Assembly (NCBI RefSeq): GCF_027579695.1 | Contig: NC_083586.1 | Coordinates: 6,630,001 to 6,694,000 of the forward strand | Source: Neoarius graeffei | Lineage: Eukaryota; Chordata; Actinopteri; Siluriformes; Ariidae | DNA: 64,000 nt | Direction: 5' to 3' | In this document: positions 60,602-64,000 of the stretch, piece by piece | Layout of the letters: each line of letters opens with the position of its first letter | How positions within the stretch are numbered: the first letter of the stretch is position 1 | Program-made: the position numbers and the translations under genes | The notes under the pieces: model-generated | What the model saw: only the letters and a program-made list of their open reading frames with translations | What the model was told of the DNA's origin: nothing | Databases searched by the model: none

Positions 60602-63070
60602 GTTTGTCCCCTGCAAGATGGCACTCCAGGTGTGGGAGAGCATGTATGCTCCCTCATCCCGGTTGATGGTCCTCGGGCTTCGCTTACGGATCTCCATGGC
60701 CTCCCTGATCCAGCGCTGATGTTTGTTATCTTCTGTGCGGATGACTCTGGCATTCCCCCAGTCCATAATATGATTTTCCCTTTTACAGTGATCTGTTATG
60801 GCTGACTTATAATTTTCCTGTTGTGCCTTTTCTTTTATTGTTCGGGTTTGTCTTGTAGCTGTCTCCTTTTCGCACTCTTTCTTATGTTCATTTTTTCTTG
60901 TGTTGAAACTCCTTCCTGTCTCCCCAATGTAAGTTTTATTGCATAATTGACATGGAATCTCATATATGGTGTTGCATCTGTTGTCCGGATGTATTCTGTC
61001 TTTGGGATGAACCAGGATCTGACGGAGTGTTGTGTGTGGTTTGACAGGTGTGTTAATGTTGTGTTTCCTCATTGCTCTTTGAATGTGTTCAGTTATTCCC
61101 CTAATATATGGTAATGTCACTACTCCCCTGTGTTCTTGTTTGTTGGTTTGTTTTTTCTCTTTCTTCTGTGTTTTGTTGTTCTTAACCTGTTCCGCCCCTT
61201 TTGATATTGCCCATTGTGGATATTGACATACCTTCAGTGCGTGTTATATATGTTGTTTCTCCTGTTCTTTGTCCTGTGGATCTGTAATTATTGCTGTGCG
61301 TTCATGTAATGTTCTGACTACTGATATTTTGTGCATTATGGGGTGTTCAGAAGTCCAGTTTAAATATTGGTCGGTGTGTGTGGGTTTTCTGTGTACTTTT
61401 ATTTTGATGTCCCCATCTTCTGTGTGATGTATTTTTAAGTCCAAAAATGCTATTGACTGCTCCGTTTCTTCTTCATGCGTGAATTTTATATTGCCGGTAT
61501 TGTCTATGGTGTTGAGATGGTCGGTGAGTTGTTGAGTGTGTCCCCTCTTAACTTTTTCTAATATGTCATCCACGTAACGTTTCCAGAGTGTTGGCCTGTA
61601 TTCTGCTGGTATTGTAGTGAGTGCTTTCTGCTCCAGATCTTCCATGAAAAAGCCGCACATGATGGCTGATAGTGGGTCTCCCATGGTGAAACCTTCCTTC
61701 TGTCTGTAAATTGTATTCCTGAACTGAAAGTATGTGGATGTGGTGATGAATTGAAGGAGCTGAGTGATGTCTTGTACAGTGAGGTTTGTGCGTTTCTTGA
61801 GCGTCCTGTCTGTTTTTAATTTTTCTTGTACTATCTGTATGGTGGCTTCCGTGGGTGTTCTGGTGAACAGAGATATGACATCGTGTGATATGAAAACTTC
61901 GTCTTGCTGCATTTTTATGTTTTTTAGTTCTTCTGCCAATTGTTTTGAGTTTTTGCAGTGTTGGTCTGTGAGTCCTAGTAATGGTTTAATTATTTCGGTG
62001 AGTGCTTTTGATAAGTTGTATGTAACTGAACCAATGCTATCTACTATGGGGCGTAATGGTGTTCCTGGTTTGTGTATTTTTGGTGTACCGTAAATCCTGG
62101 GGATGACGTTGGCTGTGGGTACTAAATGATTGTATGCCTGCTTATCTATTTTATTTTCATCGAGTAGTGGTTTGAGTAGTGCTTTAAGTTTCTTTTTCTT
62201 GTCTTCTGTTGGGTCTTTTTTTAATATTTCAAATGCGTTGTCACTGAGTAATTCAATCATTTTCCGTTCATATTCATCAGTGTCCATAATAACTGTTGTC
62301 CTGCCTTTATCTGCTGGGAGGATTGTGATATCTTTATTTTTTGCTAATGTTTTCATGGCTTTGGCTTCCTGTTTGGTGATGTTACTGGGTGGTGGTTTGG
62401 CCGTTTTCAATATACCAGCTATTGCGTTTCTTAGTGCTGCTTTTTGTCCCTGATCCTGTATTTTCTCACATGCTAATTCAGTTGCCAGAATGAATTCGTC
62501 GTGTGGTATGTTGTTCGGTGTGACAGCGTAGTTGAGTCCTTTTGCTAATATACTGCTTTGTGCTTGTGAGAGTTTGTACCTTGATATGTTATGAATCCAT
62601 TTGTCATTGATGTGTGCGTGCTCCGGTTCTGCCTTCTTTTTCTGTGCGATGAGTTTGTCCAGTTTTCAGATTTGTCGGGTTTTTGTCTTGGTAAATTCCT
62701 GCTCGTGTATGTCTGCCAAGTGTCCGTGTATTGCTATTTCCATTTCCTTGTTCTGGGGAAACCGGCGTTTGAAAGTTTCCGTCTCCCTGTGTAGTTCGCT
62801 GTTGATGTTATTTAATTTGTCAGTTGTGCACCGTATCCATTCTTTTACCAGAGTCATCCGCACTTTCTTGATCATCTTTTCCGCGTTTCTGGTTGGAATC
62901 GGGTTCTCGATGTTCAGGCTGGCCGGTACGACTTCTTCATCCCGGCAGCGCAGATTGAATCTCAGGTGATTCCTGTAGCGTGCCCGTTTTCGCGTCAATC
63001 TCTCTAGGCGGTGAAACTCCTTGATGCTTTCATCTCCATAACTTATTCTTAATATTTCGATTACGTTCAT
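60593..63070 (-). pseudogene. Penelope-like polyprotein: RT plus GIY-YIG, two in-frame stops
   Basis: Reading on the minus strand from the ATG at 63070 (in the right pseudo-LTR), one frame of about 826 codons runs to the stop at 60593. It is broken only by TGA at 62666-62668 and TAA at 61244-61246; there is no frameshift. Order: N-terminal region rich in Arg/Glu (134 codons); linker with LAKGLNYAVTP and IPHDEFI; reverse transcriptase with PADKGRTTVIMD, PRIYGTPKIHKPG, SHDVISLF (catalytic Asp), MGDPLS, and YVDD in LWKRYVDDIL; then FLDLKIH. After the second stop come IYEIPCQLCNKTYIGETGR and an R-x(3)-EH motif, the core of the GIY-YIG endonuclease, followed by a conserved His/Trp region. Catalytic residues look intact, so inactivation rests on the two stops. 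The small plus-strand frames here are shadows. Confidence 0.9.
61214..61272 (-). repeat. Internal segment also present inverted at the element edge
   Basis: This 59-bp segment, spanning the TAA stop, matches 63283-63341 in reverse complement with about five differences. Confidence 0.85.
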
Positions 63071-63282
63071 TATGTCTTTATATTAAATATAGTTAGATTT
63101 TTTCTTTTTTATCAGACATCTAGTTTTTGGGTTTGTTTACCTGACATGTTTCGACGTACGACTGTCGTCTTCCTCAGAGTGTCACCGGATGTTAATTGGT
63201 GACGCATCTTTTATCAGCTGATGTTTCTGAAGGCGTGGCCTTCCTGTCTGGATTGACAGGTCGGTCACGCCTTCTACTGTCT
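63051..63282 (-). repeat. Penelope-like element pseudo-LTR, right copy (5')
   Basis: 232 bp; direct repeat of 60368-60601. It holds the start codon of the reading frame (63068-63070) and is expected to hold the promoter, since 5' pseudo-LTRs of this class drive transcription. No clear TATA box seen. Confidence 0.92.
63143..63177 (-). ncRNA. Hammerhead-ribozyme-like core, right pseudo-LTR
   Basis: Same as the left copy: CTGAGGA at 63171-63177, GACG/CGTC stem, GAAA at 63149-63152, GTC at 63143-63145. The core is unchanged between the two repeats. Confidence 0.5.
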
Positions 63283-63341
63283 ACAAAGAACAGGAGAAAC
63301 AACATATACAACACGCACTGAAGGCATTTCAATATCCACTT
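63283..63341 (+). repeat. Inverted 59-bp fragment of the Penelope-like element
   Basis: Reverse-complement match to 61214-61272. It lies between the right pseudo-LTR and the hAT sequence, so it was added at the 5' edge on insertion or came from a neighbouring copy. Read in the element's frame it carries CAA where the main copy has the TAA stop. Confidence 0.85.
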
Positions 63342-63453
63342 TACATATTGCTGATGTTTGGGCTTCGTCAGTAGGAGAAAAGCCAAACCAATTCCAGATA
63401 ACGGAGGTGCATTTTTTCTTCGTGACCAACTCCTCGGCTTGGCTGTCAGCCAT
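63342..63453 (-). pseudogene. BED zinc-finger start of a hAT-type transposase, truncated
   Basis: From the ATG at 63453 the minus strand reads MADSQAEELVTKKKCTSVIW, then NWFGFSPTDEAQTSAICKV. This matches the opening of BED fingers (SVIW-x-x-FGF, then the CxxC start at ICKV). The frame stops matching after ICKV, exactly where Penelope-like sequence begins, so the second half of the finger and the catalytic domain are absent. Confidence 0.7.
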
Positions 63454-63738
63454 GGCTCTCCATGCTGCTTTTTCCACACATAACATGGAGGCGTGTAAGA
63501 AAGTGTGTCACTACCCACGTTTCGCTATGATTGGTCGGTCAGGTTAAGGACGTCTTATGTCTGCCGCGTCGGCGGGAACCAGCATAGAATGTCAAGTTAT
63601 TGTACCCAAAGGGAAAAAAAGTTATTGTGCTCATTGGCCAAGGCGATCTATATGATTTCTCCACTTTGGCAGATCGTCTGAGATCTTCTACTCGTTCTTA
63701 TTCTTAACGATTTTATATCGTCAGATTGCACACCCCTA
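63454..63738 (-). mobile_element. hAT-type transposon, 5' end portion
   Basis: Upstream sequence of the BED-finger frame, ending in AGGGGTGTGCAATC on the minus strand (63725-63738), a hAT-like terminus partly matching the end at 59935. No 8-bp target duplication is visible. Partner of 59935-60367. Confidence 0.55.
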
Positions 63739-63744
63739 GCTCCA

Positions 63745-63825
63745 GCCTAACCCAGCTGGGATAGGCTCTAGCTTGCCTGCAACCCTGTAGAACAGGATAA
63801 GCGGCTACAGATGATGGATGGATGT
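63745..63825 (+). mobile_element. SINE 3' tail fragment, plus strand
   Basis: CCCAGCTGGGATAGGCTCTAGC...GGATAAGCGGCTACAGATGATGGATGGATG matches the 3' body of the SINEs at 59.1-59.9 kb but ends in GATG repeats. The tRNA-like head is missing. Confidence 0.8.
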
Positions 63826-63907
63826 TTTAATAGTACATGATTCAGGATAATTGGCAATAACAGTAATCAACTTTTTTTAAATTTCTTTTACTTGCGACCT
63901 GTAACAT
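63826..63907. other. AT-rich spacer between two facing SINE tails
   Basis: About 80 bp of AT-rich sequence with no feature recognised. Confidence 0.5.
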
Positions 63908-64000
63908 CCATCCATCCATTATCCATAACCGCTTATCCTGTGCAGGGTTGCCGGCAAGCTGGAGCCTATCCCAGCTGACTATGGGCGAGAGGCAAGGTAT
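63908..64000 (-). mobile_element. SINE 3' portion, minus strand, runs off the window
   Basis: CATCCATCCATCCATTATCC...GCCGGCAAGCTGGAGCCTATCCCAGCTGAC is the reverse complement of a SINE 3' end with GATG tail. The head would lie past the right edge. Confidence 0.85.

Larger units (their letters stand above)
60368..63341 (-). mobile_element. Penelope-like retroelement with direct terminal repeats
   Basis: A 2.97-kb unit transcribed on the minus strand. It has direct repeats of 232-234 bp at both ends (pseudo-LTRs), one long frame with reverse transcriptase and GIY-YIG endonuclease, and a 59-bp inverted fragment of its own interior at its right (5') edge. Reverse transcriptase plus GIY-YIG with pseudo-LTRs is diagnostic for endonuclease-bearing Penelope-like elements (Neptune/Poseidon-type groups occur in fish). 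It interrupts the BED-finger region of a hAT remnant. Family assignment below the Penelope level is not attempted. Confidence 0.92.

Noticed and set aside
61764..62969. Plus-strand frames of 67-122 codons
   Set aside because: They are antisense to the Penelope-like reading frame and have no recognised domain.
63192..63518. A 108-codon minus-strand frame as an independent gene
   Set aside because: It is a chance fusion: part comes from the hAT BED-finger region, part from the inverted Penelope fragment and the pseudo-LTR; its C-terminal sequence repeats in the other pseudo-LTR at 60,511-60,600.

Overview
This window looks like nuclear DNA from a bony (teleost-type) fish. The evidence is a tRNA-derived fish SINE family, RTE-type and CR1/L2/Rex1-type LINE remains, hAT and THAP-type DNA transposon remains, a Penelope-like element, a retroviral LTR with a proline-tRNA primer site, and a replication-dependent histone H3 pseudogene. 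No bacterial features are present. I cannot name the species from the sequence alone, and I see no intact host protein-coding gene.

Positions 1-45,203 (71% of the window) form one uninterrupted tandem array of a 31-bp satellite, roughly 1,450 monomers, running off the left edge. It is layered. 31-bp monomers are grouped into a 248-bp (8-mer) period near the left edge and a 1,054-bp (34-mer) unit present in 2, 3 and 2 copies. The 1,054-bp units sit inside three super-units of 5.9, 7.1 and about 6.0 kb (2.25-21.2 kb). These are followed by a 2,571-bp duplication (19.2-24.4 kb), a 3,746/3,684-bp unit in three copies (24.4-35.4 kb), a 960-bp duplication (34.5-36.4 kb) and a more divergent tail to 45.2 kb.

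45.2-49.3 kb is a composite of DNA-transposon sequence. It starts and ends with the same inverted 13-mer, and inside it lies a second element with inverted arms, carrying a frameshifted THAP-domain remnant that is itself interrupted by a 661-bp MITE. From 49.3 to 55.5 kb there is a second, unrelated satellite with a 293-bp unit. It is split by a nearly full-length 3.36-kb RTE-type LINE that left an 11-bp target duplication and has one in-frame stop. 55.5-56.6 kb is an endogenous-retrovirus LTR plus leader fragment on the minus strand. 56.7-57.35 kb holds the histone H3 pseudogene with recognisable TATA/CCAAT boxes and 3' stem-loop.

57.7-59.9 kb holds a possible DNA-transposon end with a 116-bp duplication, a LINE reverse-transcriptase fragment, and a 40-bp minisatellite hit by two SINEs in opposite orientation. 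59.9-63.7 kb is a hAT-type transposon remnant (BED finger on the minus strand) interrupted by a 2.97-kb Penelope-like element. That element has 232-234-bp direct terminal repeats (pseudo-LTRs), a single reading frame with two stops, a reverse transcriptase with YVDD, a GIY-YIG endonuclease, and hammerhead-ribozyme-like cores in both terminal repeats. The window ends in two SINE tails facing each other.

The most notable items are the nested satellite hierarchy with countable unequal-exchange events, and the Penelope-like element. A short inverted fragment of the Penelope element still carries a sense codon at the site of one stop in the main copy. All positions were read by eye; identities and copy numbers are approximate unless given as landmark offsets.
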